Shown here piece by piece: positions 45,978 through 57,074 of a stretch of DNA of 64,000 nt. The notes below the pieces were generated by a model. That model was not told the DNA's origin and made no database searches. It saw nothing but the letters and a program-made list of their open reading frames with translations. The DNA is from Paracentrotus lividus (lineage: Eukaryota > Echinodermata > Echinoidea > Camarodonta > Echinidae). Numbering within the stretch: the first letter of the stretch is position 1; every line of letters begins with the position of its first letter. The position numbers were made by a program, and so were the translations under genes. The DNA is taken from NCBI GenBank assembly GCA_940671915.1, contig CALNVZ010003433.1, forward strand, positions 19,275,255-19,339,254, read 5' to 3'.

Positions 45978-46599
45978 ATCAACGAATTATTCAAATATAA
46001 TACATAGAGCACTTCTTTTTTTTTTTTTTTATCCTTTTCTCGTTCCATCCCCTTTCTATACTGTTCATTTTCGTTTTTCTATTCCTTCCGGATTTGCCAC
46101 TATATATTTACTCACCTTATATCGGTTTAATTGAAGACGTTCCTTTCAGGATGTATCTCAGGTATAAAATATTTTATTAAAATATCTTGAAACATGCAGC
46201 CTTTCCCTGAACGGAAATACAAAAACAAAAACCCAAGAAATACTTAACAATTAAAACCCGAATCAAGTTGAACTGAGAGGTATATGAGATAATTAGTTTA
46301 ATGAATTTACTTCGTAACCGATAACGTAATATGGGCTTAAATCATTTTTAAAAATTTAATTTTAGTGGTTGATTTCTATATCAATTTCCGGCTGTCCATC
46401 CTCCTTACTATTTTGTATTGTATCTCTCTCTCACTTCTATATAACACGTATAATTTTTTTTTTTTTTTTATTGACGCCCCTTTCTGTCTGTCTCTGTCTC
46501 TGTCTCTCTCTCTTTGTGTGTTGTTGTTGTTTTTTTTTTTTTTTTTTGCTGTGATTAACGTGTTTTTGCTTTCTTACAGACACCATAGATTATAGCGAT

Positions 46600-46945
46600 C
46601 GATCGGCAGAAATTCGTGTCAGTTTTTCATCGAAAATGGCGATTGCATCCAAACGGTCCTATTTCAGACGTCTGAATGTTACGTTGCACTGCTTTTTTTT
46701 GTTAAGTGATTGTTGAGCAAGTGTTGACACTAAAAACAACGACGGCGACAAACATTCGCACCGAACCTCGATACCAAAGAATATAAGGGGGAAAGCGTTA
46801 GATTTCACGCGTTCATGCAGTACGGCTACGATGGAAGCCGTGTAGGGTCTCGCTGCGCACGACCCGCACAACACGCGAGAACGGGCACTACCCGTTTTCG
46901 GGCATGGCAGCTCTTCCGTTTCTTGTCCTTCGGCTTCGGCTTTTA
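46600..46945. other. GC-richer stretch ending in GGCTTTTATTATATAGAT
   Basis: 46740-46935 contains CGACGGCGACAAACATTCGC, GCTGCGCACGACCCGC and GAACGGGCACTACCCGTTTTC. It ends CTTCGGCTTCGGCTTTTATT. The open frames on both strands are not supported by splice sites or motifs. Confidence 0.35.
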
Positions 46946-46965
46946 TTATATAGATATATATATAA

Positions 46966-46968
46966 GAG

Positions 46969-47030
<62 letters not shown>

Positions 47031-47225
47031 GGGAGAGTAGGGGGATGACATGAATAAGATGCAAGAACTCAGAAAATATGGGAAGTGAAAGTCGGAATGG
47101 AACAGAACAGGATATTAACGATGGAGGGAGTAGAGTAGAGTCAGAATTGGATAGGGTAGAGTGAAACAAAGATAGGGGGAGGTAGATAGAGAGAGAGAGA
47201 GAGAGAGAGAAGAGAGAGAAAGAAA
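46966..47225. repeat. (GA)n tracts
   Basis: GA-rich runs at about 46966-47027 and 47187-47222. Overlapping RERERE/LSLSL frames are artefacts. Confidence 0.95.
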
Positions 47226-47238
47226 AGGAGAGGGAAAG

Positions 47239-47703
47239 CATGCGCGTATTCTGGGGGGGGGGGGCTTTACGGGCCCGGGCCCCCGGGTAGGCGCCCGAAG
47301 GGGCGCCAAAATGACCTGAGAGGGCGCCAAATTGACCTTAGAGGGGCGCAAATCGACCAAAATGTAAAAAAAAAACGAAAAAAATATGCATGATTAGAGC
47401 CGATGACCTCTGGAAAGCACCCCTACAGCCCATATATGACCTTGGGTGGCGAAGGCCGAAAAAATTTCAACTACCTCCCCCCCCCCCCCCCCCCCACCCC
47501 CCCCCCCCCCCACCCCCCCCCCCCCACCAACCCCGCTATCGCCTCGGCCAGCGTGACGTGAAAAATTTTGAGTGTACCTTTTGACTCGTCCGGTGTAACG
47601 GGGAAAAAAATAGAGTGTACATTTCTGCAGCCACCAATTGGGGGCGCCAAAATCAAAATCACATCGGGCCCCCCGGGGTGCCAAATCCTGGATACGCGCC
47701 TGG
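47239..47703 (-). mobile_element. GCGCGTATCCAGG element, copy 2 (longer, inverted relative to copy 1)
   Basis: It begins CATGCGCGTATTCTGG and ends TCCTGGATACGCGCCTGG. GGGCCCGGGCCCCCGGGTAG, the GGCGCCAAAATGACCT repeats, a C-run cluster (about 47477-47526) and GGGGCGCCAAAATCAAAATC correspond in order to the copy at 3121-3507. Poly-P/poly-G frames here are shadows. Confidence 0.8.
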
Positions 47704-47709
47704 TCAAAG

Positions 47710-48925
47710 CTACATCAAAAATTGATTTAGAACGATGGGGAGGATCGATTAACTTGCAATCATGTTCCGCAAAATAACCTTCAAACAAAATTCATTTAAA
47801 TTTCATAATTTCATTTTTTTTGTCATCCGATGGTACATGTATGTTTCCAAATAATCATAACTTTCCAATGACATTCATTAAGTTTTTGTTTTGATTGATG
47901 TCATAATTAAATTCTAATGAACACAGGTGCATATCAGATTTTTAAAAATTAACATTAATCTAACTTGACATTCTATTCTCCCTCACAGCCCCTCCGTTTT
48001 AAGTTACATTTTTGTATAAACAAATTCTGTCTATGATTCTAATAGACTGAGATGCGGGCAGAAGTATACATTGGCCGCGAAGCCGGGTGGGACTGTAGCC
48101 CCCCTTTTTTAAAAAAATCTGCAATAACAAAGCAATTAATATCAAGATCATGCTTGCTCTTAAAAGAAACCTTTATCATGTTTTTTTTTCATAGCAATTT
48201 GCAAATGATTATGATCACCAAAATAATTTGAGAGTGGCACAACTTCTGACTGGGAGGAGGCGACATAGGCCCCCTGTGGGACAGCCACTAGGTATTTTTG
48301 TTGATAAATATATTGAGTAAAATTGAGATCGTTGGGACCTATTTTGCGAGGACCTTATCTTTTCCATGAACATTTATGTCTGTCCTTGTATACACAGGAA
48401 TACTAGTAGTGCTTCTTTTTCATAATAGAAGCACTGAGCTTACAAATGCATTTGGAAGCAGTATAGATGTATAAAAACAGATTTTCTACAAATGAATCCA
48501 AATATCACTGGAACAAGCACACCCACTGTGATTTTGAATAAGACTGAAAGTGGTGATGCTTCCGTCTTCCGAGAAAAAAAATGGTCTTTTTCAGCAGAAG
48601 AAAAGGAAGAAATGAAGGAGCCAAAAGGAATACAGACAAATAGGAATTTAGAGGATTTCACGGTATGTTGTTATTAAAAGCATTAAAAACCATCTACAAG
48701 GAGTGAAGTAAAACTTATGATGTGTATAATAATTTCAAATGCTGGTTGACGGGCATGATCAGGGAAGATTTCTACTATCACAACTTTAAAAACTGCGTAT
48801 GATGACCAAATACTGTCATACCATGACATGTTATTATGTATTTCAGTCCAATTCGAATAATATATCGACAAATAAATAACAGAAAATACACAATGTTTAC
48901 CTTCAAAAGAACACTCGTCTGTTCT
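47710..48925. other. No gene recognised
   Basis: A fragment GGCCGCGAAGCCGGGTGGGA (about 48063-48095) recalls the GGGGCCGCG elements. 48440-48680 has open frames on both strands, with no evidence to prefer either. Confidence 0.4.
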
Positions 48926-48930
48926 TATTC

Positions 48931-49172
48931 AGACTCAAAACAGAAGGCCCTTTTACAACATGAATATTCATCTCGTATTTCCCAGTCATGCCAGTATACA
49001 TGAATATTCATGACACCTCCCACACATACTTCTGTGAAACTAGATTACCTTAGTTCCACTAGAAACACTATAACTCGGTAACATTTTGTTTCAGACTCAA
49101 AACCGAAGGCCCTTTTACAACATGAATATTCATCTCGTATTTCCCAGTATACATTAATATTCATGACAATGT
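48931..49172. repeat. ~160 bp direct repeat pair
   Basis: CAGACTCAAAACAGAAGGCC at 48931 and CAGACTCAAAACCGAAGGCC at 49093 each lead into CCTTTTACAACATGAATATT, CATCTCGTATTTCCCAGT and ATTAATATTCATGACA-like strings. The second copy lacks an 8-base piece. Confidence 0.75.
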
Positions 49173-49189
49173 CCTTGATATATGTGGAT

Positions 49190-49800
49190 AAATTGCACCA
49201 ATCACAACAACTCTAACATCATTAATGATATCGACAGCAACACCAACACCAGCACTACACCACACTTCATCAATACCAATCTATACAAACAGAAATACCC
49301 CCACCACACTAACACCAACACCACAGCGCACCAACACCTCAGCGCACCACACTAACACAAGCACATAAACAAGACCAATACCAACACTACACCACACCAA
49401 GACGAACATCAAAACCAATACCATCACCAACGCCACACTAACACCAACACCAACAGCCAACTCCTGAACACCAATACCATACCAACACAAACACCAACAC
49501 AGCACAACATTAACACAAACATCCAATAACTATTCAAACATTACACCATATTAATTAATACCAACACCACACCAACACCAGCACCAACACTACCTCCACC
49601 ACCAACAACCAACTCCTGAACACCAATACCATACCACTACAAACACCACACCACATTGACACAAAAATGAAATAACAATACGAACACCACACCTACCAAC
49701 ACCAACACAAACACAACACTAACACCAACCCCACACCATGCCAACACCAAACACCAACACAAACCATAGAAATGACACAAACACCACTAGCACCATCGCC
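49190..49800. repeat. Degenerate ACACCA-rich satellite
   Basis: About 600 bp composed almost entirely of ACACCAACACC-like words. Longer words recur, for example CAACTCCTGAACACCAATAC twice (about 49459 and 49609). Minus-strand frames read as Val/Leu/Gly/Cys-rich low complexity. Confidence 0.85.
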
Positions 49801-49804
49801 ATCA

Positions 49805-51540
49805 CTAACTGATGAATAAAAGCAATGTGCACAAGTTTCTTAGTCATGCATGGAAATGTAAGATGCTTAAAGATATATCCAAGGCTTGTTAGTGTAATTC
49901 TAAACGGTCTTAATCATCGGTCATACCTCCACTATTTCATATTGAATTAATAATAGTTCTGGAATGTGATTACTATCAATTCCCCTGATCAATGATTAAT
50001 TACAATGATCCCTCCATTTAGACTGATTCAATGGGATAAAGGGAGAATAAATCCCAGAAAGGGTTTCTGTTGATTCTTGCCTGGTAAATTTTTGTTGGAA
50101 TGACCAGCGCGTAATGTTCCCATCACACGGCGTACTAAACAAGCTCAATTTAATTTCAAATAAAAGCACACAATAATTATGAGGCTAACTTGCACACAAA
50201 AAACGATGAAATTCACTTATTGAAAACCCCAAAATGAAAAATCTATCTCTAAAAATAGCAAAGAGAAAAGAAAAAGAAAGGGAATAAAGGCTTCTTGTGA
50301 CCCCCATGGCCATGGATATAACTGACACTCACCTATAACAATAACCGTATTCAGATAACTACTCCCTGGGCAATTACCCCATGACAATTACCCTCGTATT
50401 TACGGTTAGGTTTATAATTATGGTGTAGGGTTTTGAAGTATTTTTTTTTTAAATTGAAAATGTTTTATTCAGATCGAACATGGCAGCCCGAAGGCTGAAT
50501 TGGATTCAATGTATAAAATATTGTAAAACATATGAAACATTATAACGAACACAATACAGTCATGTATAATAAAGTTTTCTAACATAACCTAAAGTTTGTA
50601 GCAATGGTAGTTGTCCTTGAACCAACATTTTTCTATATGGAATTGATGAGTCTGTCAAACAAACCTTTGATCAGAAGGAACATAATATTTTTATTGGATG
50701 TGACACCATACCACTTTCGGTTGTTCAAGGTTCCAATATATCTTCTCATTCACACCTCATAACAGAGTTGACCTAGAAGGGGAGTAGAATTACGCCACCT
50801 ATGCAAAGGTTGCTCCAAGGTCAAGAAGTTAACACCACTTAAAAAAAAAAAAAAAAAGAAAAAAAGATTTGAAACACTGGATTATATTTAGGCTTAAAGG
50901 TAACGCGCATTGGTTTTGTGGAAACAGTTAATATGTTGGAATTAATTTGTTCAATAACATAAATTTATATAGCTGGATTTGCGGTGTATATGTTATTGGT
51001 TATTAGAGCGAAAGATTTTGCCGCATGTCGTATTCGACATTCCATTATTCACAAATCGTTTGCGTGCCCCGTGAACCCCCCTTTCGTAATTTTAATTTCG
51101 CATCATATCAAAAAGAGACTTAAAAGTGTAAATCAAATTAATTAACACAAATTATTGGCAAGGGCATGGAGATATGAAGAAAAAAAAAAGAGAGAGAGAA
51201 AAAAAAAACATGGTTGTCTACAGTCAAGCGAATGTGCTGGCTAATTAAAACATTGGATCGCTGAGTACGAAATAATGGAGGCTGAATGTGTGAATTAATT
51301 CAATTAACACATTTTATTTTTTTAGCAAGGGCACATTGATCTCCACTTGGGGGTTTCGATTTGTGTCGATGTGCCACCGGAACGAGGTTCTAGAGGTGAA
51401 GAATAGAAGCTTTTCACAATTAATTATAATAACGGGGGATTCTCAGAACCTCAAACCTCTTCAAACGCTCAAACCTCGCCTCGCTATACTCGTTGCGGTC
51501 GACTGGTCGGCTGACACGAGGAATTTCAAGTTGCTACCAG
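49805..51540. other. No gene recognised; relic repeats
   Basis: 50375-50435 resembles the GACAATTGCTCC MITE (GACAATTACCC, GGTTAGGTTTA). 50440-50530 (poly-T, AAAATGTTTTATTCAGATCG) looks like a LINE 3' tail in minus orientation, without recognisable RT. The rest is AT-rich spacer. Confidence 0.4.
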
Positions 51541-51542
51541 GA

Positions 51543-51672
51543 GGCATTTCATCAAAGGACTTGTCAGCCATTTTGTCCGAATAATTTGCTCTCAGCCAAT
51601 CAGATGCAAGCATTTCAGTAGCTTATAACAGTTTGTCTGATAAAACGTCCGACAAGTCCTTTCATGAAACGC
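51543..51672. mobile_element. ~130 bp MITE (AAAGGACTTGTC inverted ends)
   Basis: GCATTTCATCAAAGGACTTG (continuing TCAGCC) faces CCGACAAGTCCTTTCATGAA (then ACGC). The interior includes TCAGCCAATCAGATGCAAGC. It has no coding capacity. The 82-codon frame that runs into it is chance. Confidence 0.75.
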
Positions 51673-52439
51673 AGGACCAAAAAGAGCTTTGAGCGTCACG
51701 CGAGAAGAAGCCACTATTAATATACTTCCATTCTTTATCTCTAAGAACATCGTTCAGGTGGCTCGTCGACACATATCGAAAACTCTCTGCTGTACGACCA
51801 TACTTACTTGTAACGTCTATGGTACGACAAACTTGTTCTATAGATGTAGGGGGCTCTCGCGAAATTGCTACATTTTATTATTGAATTGCGAACCAGCGGA
51901 TGAGGCTTATGTGTTGATTAATTCCATGACACAATTTGTTTTCAAGGCCACATAATAATATTAATGGACATTTTTTTACATCTCTCTTCACATGTCTCTC
52001 TTTCTGTATTTTGATATAATAGGCGAGGATGGGGCGGGCGCAAGGAGAAGAAAATGTTAGCACATACATTACACCTGAACTCGTGAGACCTGTAAACTGT
52101 GTGTGTGTGTGGGGACGGGGGGATCATCATTGGATGTCCGAGCGTTTTATAAACATGATATAGCGAGGCATATATGCGTGGTAATGTATTCCATGAGCAA
52201 TGTAAATATTGATGTAAATATATAGCGAAAATAGATATTTTGCATTACAGATAAAACCAATAATGATGACCTCTTATGAAGTGCTTCGATCAGTTGGGTG
52301 TATTATAATTTATACTAGTATCGTTCTAATTATGCATTATTCATGTTATTGGGGCATATAAGCTCTCTGGATCGCATGCCAAAATGACTGACCATCAATT
52401 TTGACATGTTTTGTCCGTACCGGTTTCTGATCTCCACAC

Positions 52440-52900
52440 TGACTTGTTGTCATTTTCTCATTGAGCAAACAGAACGGCTCGGATATAACCGTTTTGACCA
52501 CAGCCTTATTTTAATAATACTGTTCACAGAATTTACACGCGCCAACAGGCTTTCAAGATGTCTTGAATTATAATGCCCAAGTACTTCGCAGAGATCGATA
52601 CTTTTGGAGGTTTTCCATTCATTTGAAGATTACCTTCCAGGGGTGTCCGTACTCGATTCCCTTTGCAAGCATTAGACCACGAGTTCCAGTCAATCGTGTA
52701 GGCTTTCATTGAGAAGTCATGTTCAACACAAGTATCTAGACTGTTTGTAATGCCTGTCAAGTGTCAGTGTTACTATAAAAGTTATACTCCAGGAATTTTA
52801 TAGTTTTATGAAGGCTGAGCTTTGATAGAACAGGACAGCACTGTTTGTCGGTAAGTTTACGATATTGTCCTTGTCATATCTCTCAGTGTTTGTGAGACGT
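52440..52900 (-). pseudogene. Weak reverse-transcriptase-like relic
   Basis: Minus 52760-52533 reads MKAYTIDWNSW...RTPLEGNLQMNGKPPKVSIS, AKYLGIIIQD. The pattern '...L..NG..L..V..AKYLGI.I' is common just after RT motif C in LINEs. Upstream bases to about 52900 give scattered fragments only. No FADD or GxPQG motif is present, so the call is tentative. Confidence 0.35.
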
Positions 52901-53604
52901 CGCTGTATAATACACGGGCCTACAGCTTCCCTTGGATAGGCCATAAAGACATAGGTCCCCAGAGCCAGAATGGTCCATCAATCCGTTTAGTTTGGCCAAG
53001 TCGGTTACATCTGGGGCATTTTCTTCTGTGTTGCGGCTTGCCTAACGTAGTGCCACACGCCATGCTGCTCGAAACTGCATGGTTGGCTAAAATCTGTAAT
53101 AAAGGTTTGAACCATATAAAATGTATCAAAACCTGCATTTGTATACCACATAATTTTAAAAGTCAGAATGGACTAAGCACTTTAATAAATGTCATAGCTT
53201 CAAAAGCTATCCTTGACAATATTCTATATCATTTTTAAACAGACGGCTATAAATAACCACAACTGAACGGGTTATTAGTAACTTCATTTATTGCAAACTT
53301 GTTTCATCTTTCTCAAATAATATTTTGTGGCAGAATGATTGTGTTCCAAGGATTTTCTTGCTCTGTTATCAAAAAATGAAATAAAAAAACATATTCAAGG
53401 ATATGATGGGTTATTGAAAGTGTCAACTGCAATTGGTGCGTAATCACAAACCAAATGATATGATTCTCACTGAAACACAGAAACACAGCTATCATTATTG
53501 CTTCACTCTCTTTGGGCCTACATGTAGTTGGTTTTGGCAGTGGCTGAAAATGAAATAAAATTGTCCCAGGTAGCTGAAATCTACTTGATTGAATTTTCTT
53601 TTCA

Positions 53605-53839
53605 GGGCAAGTCCAAGCTATTTTTCAACTTTGTCCCACGCGTTACTCACAAATAATTCACCATAACTTAAGTATGAAACGATTTACGACAGTGCTTTTT
53701 GATGTATTTGGTAAAGGTTCTGAACCTTTAATCATAACATGAAAAATCATTTAAATGAATCATTTTGAAATTAAGTTATGGTAAATTATATATGTCAGTA
53801 ACGCGTGGGACAAAGTTGCAAAATAGCTTGGACTTGCCC
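53605..53839. mobile_element. 235 bp MITE with ~45 bp TIRs and TTCA target duplication
   Basis: TTCA at 53601-53604 and 53840-53843 flanks ends GGGCAAGTCCAAGCTATTTT and AAAATAGCTTGGACTTGCCC. The inverted match runs on through CAACTTTGTCCCACGCGTTACT. A further inverted pair ACCATAACTTAA/TTAAGTTATGGT lies inside. A four-base duplication is not diagnostic of one superfamily. Confidence 0.82.
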
Positions 53840-53844
53840 TTCAA

Positions 53845-56340
53845 TATCAGTGACATTTTGTTTTGTACCAATTTAGGTTTGTAAATGCAATTTGAAAGAA
53901 ACTCGAAAAAAGACTTTAGTTCCTCACATGACCAAAAGGTAACGATGGTTGCCCCAAAATTATTGTTTTGCTGGCACGCAGTTAATCTTTTTTTTCTTTC
54001 TTAGAATGTTTAATATATATACCTTTAAGAACAGACATTAGTTACGAGGGATCATTCTCAGTCCGAAGCCATTTTTTCGAAGGTAATTCCTGTTGAATCC
54101 ATAGAAAATGAATTACGTTTGAAAAAAAGAAATAATCACGTTTTGATGTTTTGATGCTGTGTCGAGCGATTAAGCGTAAAGCCAACTGCTTATTATTATA
54201 TTTTATAAGAAGTCTTGTTTATTGTTGGTTTGACATATCCTTGGAACTATTATATCGTGGACGAAGTTGAATAGGCAGATAATGTGTGGTTTACATATAT
54301 CATGCAAATAGGTTGAATTAAGTTGTGGTATCAAAGAGTGCATGGGGAATACGTAATTACCATAATGTAATCTAAGGTTTCATGTAATTGTTTTCGAGTA
54401 AGAATGCAATGTAAGAAATATGAAAAGCAAAATGTGAAGCCCAAAATTTTTCTTGAGATTTGACTATTTTCCCCATTAAATTGTTGTTCTCAATATCCTC
54501 GATTAAAAAAAAATTGTTGATAACTATGATATTCTATATCTGCATTTTTCAACTTTGGCTAACGAAATTAAAAAAAAAATAATATGACCATTCCACTTGG
54601 CTCTTAATATTTCTAGTCGTTCTTAAATTTGTTTGTATAACTTACGAAGAACTTTGTGAAACACCCTTTGAAAACAACACGCAAGTTAAATGATAATTAT
54701 GCAATGTAAACTCGGGATTAATGAAACACCCCATCCTGAGGCATATTGAGGACTCTGTTTACGAGTTCCTTTTCTGCTGATAACACCTAATGGAATAATA
54801 CAACGCATTAATAATTTTTTGGGGTTTTTTTTTTTCAATCAACAAGGGAGTAGTCTTTGCAATCAGCTAGATGTTGTTTATCTTTTATTCACACACTACC
54901 ATGCGTTACCTTGGCAACCAATCAAACACTGTGTCTAATTTAAACAGGCATGGCGGATGCAAGTGTTTTGTGTTTGTTGGGATGTTTTTGCATATTCCAC
55001 AGTACTATTGTGCCAAGGTAATCCCGTAATTACAGGGCTGCGTTATTTTTATTTTCTTACACGGCTTGTAATTCGACAACATCGCTATACTATAGTGCTC
55101 CGTGCAAAAGGAGAGGTCATATTCCGATAGTGCATTGGTTCTACATGTCTTAAAATTAATATGACAGTGTCCCTGCTTTTACACACTCGAAATTTTGTTT
55201 ATTTTATGCATTTTTATACTATGAAAAACTCCTTGTATTTTACTGTTCAATTTAGGGCCTACAGCTCCATTATAAAAACAGTCGAGCACCAAATCTGAGC
55301 ATTTCAGCGTTTAATGAATAATAAAAAACAAACAAACATAAATGTGTGGCCTGCTTAACTTATCCTTGAGTTAAACGACTTCCCACGTCATAACTTAATA
55401 TTTTAAGTTTCTGGCAGGGGTTATCTCTATTCAACAGGCTAAAAATCACAAATATGTGGTAAGTTTGCGATTTTGTGCACCCCAGCCCCCAGCTCCGTGG
55501 CCCTTGCTTATATTCATTTTGCCAAAAGATAAAGACTGGAATATTTCTTTTACGCGCTCATATGTTGTTGTTGTTGTTTTTATATATTTACGGGATAGGA
55601 TAGAATCGGTCTATCGGAACAATTACAGAGTGACGCTTTATATTTAACAAAGTGAGTTGAAAATAGGTTATCCAAATGAAATAAAGTTAAAACAGCAACT
55701 TATTACCTGTACATTGCTGTTTTCTGCGAAAAAAAAAAAAACATGGCTCACTATGTTCACATACCTATTCTTGGCGATGACAACGCGTAATTCTTAAACT
55801 TTAATATACCACAGTCATCCCCTTTCAAGAATGACCTAATGTTGTGGCTGACTAATTAACCTGTTATGGCTAGTAGTTAGGATGCAGTGTACTTCAAACC
55901 ACTAACTTAGATCTTAGCAACAACTAAGTGTCTTAATTGATTTACCAAACCAGTGAGTAATATTTTACTAGGTAGACATTGGAGGTTTCCCTGATGACAA
56001 AGTTGGTCAATCGCAAACAGACAAAAATATCTGATAAGATAGTGCCCCCGTTACATCCGATGTAGGCCCAAACAAATAGTTTGCGATTACTTCAGAGGGT
56101 ACTTCTTGAAAGCTATAGGCCTACAAGTTGATCTGACATTTTCAATAGTGAAAAAAAAAGAAGAAAAAAAAAAGGGGGGGGGAAAAGAAAAATCATGGGT
56201 CAGGTTGATTCTTTGTGATCCTTTATGTTGCTTGGTCGGACAAAGCATTTTGTATCCACAATCGTTCAAAATGGCAAATTTTCTGTAAAAGCGGACGTAA
56301 GGCTTCAATCCTGACACAGAATAATTATTAGCGCTAACCA
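53845..56340. other. No gene recognised; one degenerate repeat
   Basis: 55424-55502 (CAACAGGCTAAAAATCACAA, GCACCCCAGCCCCCAGCTCCGTGGCCCTTGC) is a decayed GGGGCCGCG element. The rest is AT-rich DNA with no supported coding segment. Confidence 0.45.
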
Positions 56341-56344
56341 TTAT

Positions 56345-57070
56345 CTGATACCAGTTTTCTAAGTTATTATAATTTTATGCATACTTTTTAAGCAAAGGTT
56401 GTTCTTGGCAACCTGAAAGCCTGCTCGAGGCTAACCTGACTTAGCACCAACTAATATATGCAAACTGGATACCGTGTTTTGTCGTTCATTCTTTTATTAC
56501 GGGTTGTTTGAATACCTTGTTACTTTATCGCCAGGAAAGTAAGATGGATACAATTATAATAACTTTAGTAAACTTGTCTATTGAACCGATGATGAGTGGG
56601 CGAAAATCGAAGATCGTCATCACGGTCAGACAGAAAGCTTATTGAAGCAAGTTAAACATGTTAAAAGCGCCACTGTGCTTCCTGCTATAGCCTACTCAAA
56701 TACTTTATTGTACGGCCTCATGAAGATGGGAGATTTGCTAAGGAACATCATCTAAGCAGCAGAATGTGGTTCGTGAAGGTAATATTTTTAAAGAGATTTG
56801 TTCGACTGTATAAAATGAAAATGGAGTAATTTGATTTTGTGACGAAAAGTCTATTTTGTTACGGAATCTCAAATGTTACTAATGGCGTCCCATAGTCAAT
56901 ACCGTATAGCTGAATAGACCAGTTTACTAACATATTCAAAATATATGCATACTTTTTATACAAAGGTTGTTTTTGACAACCTGAAAGCTTGCCTGTGGCT
57001 TGCCTGATATAGCAACAGCTAATGTATGCAAACTGGATTCCATGCATTGTAGTTCATTTTGTATTGTAGT
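56345..57070. repeat. Diverged direct repeat, copies ~565 bp apart
   Basis: 56378-56495 and 56945-57060 share ATGCATACTTTTTA..CAAAGG, GACAACCTGAAAGC.TGC, GCAAACTGGAT.CC and GT.GTTCATT. The copies differ by about one base in six, so the duplication is old. No gene is involved as far as I can see. Confidence 0.7.
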
Positions 57071-57074
57071 TCGA

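Larger units (their letters stand above)
43627..46950. repeat. Diverged internal duplication between (AT)n and (GA)n tracts
   Basis: Several blocks occur twice in the same order. TTTCGATA.C.TG.CAAC.GTCCACC is near 43776 and 45276. CTTATATC.GTTTAATTG.AGAC is near 44134 and 46117. TGGTTG.TTT..TCT.T.TTTCCGGC is near 44507 and 46365, and CTGAGAGGTATAT recurs. CTCCTCTCCACCTCCT...ATAACATG recurs at about 44597 and 45027. Copy 2 contains an inserted ~360 bp MITE. The block starts CTAGCAGCAGTGCCCG and ends CGGCTTTTATTATATAGAT. No coding frame survives. Confidence 0.6.

Noticed and set aside
49190..49800. CRISPR-like or coding repeat
   Set aside because: ACACCA words are contiguous and degenerate, with no spacers of constant size, and this is a eukaryotic genome.
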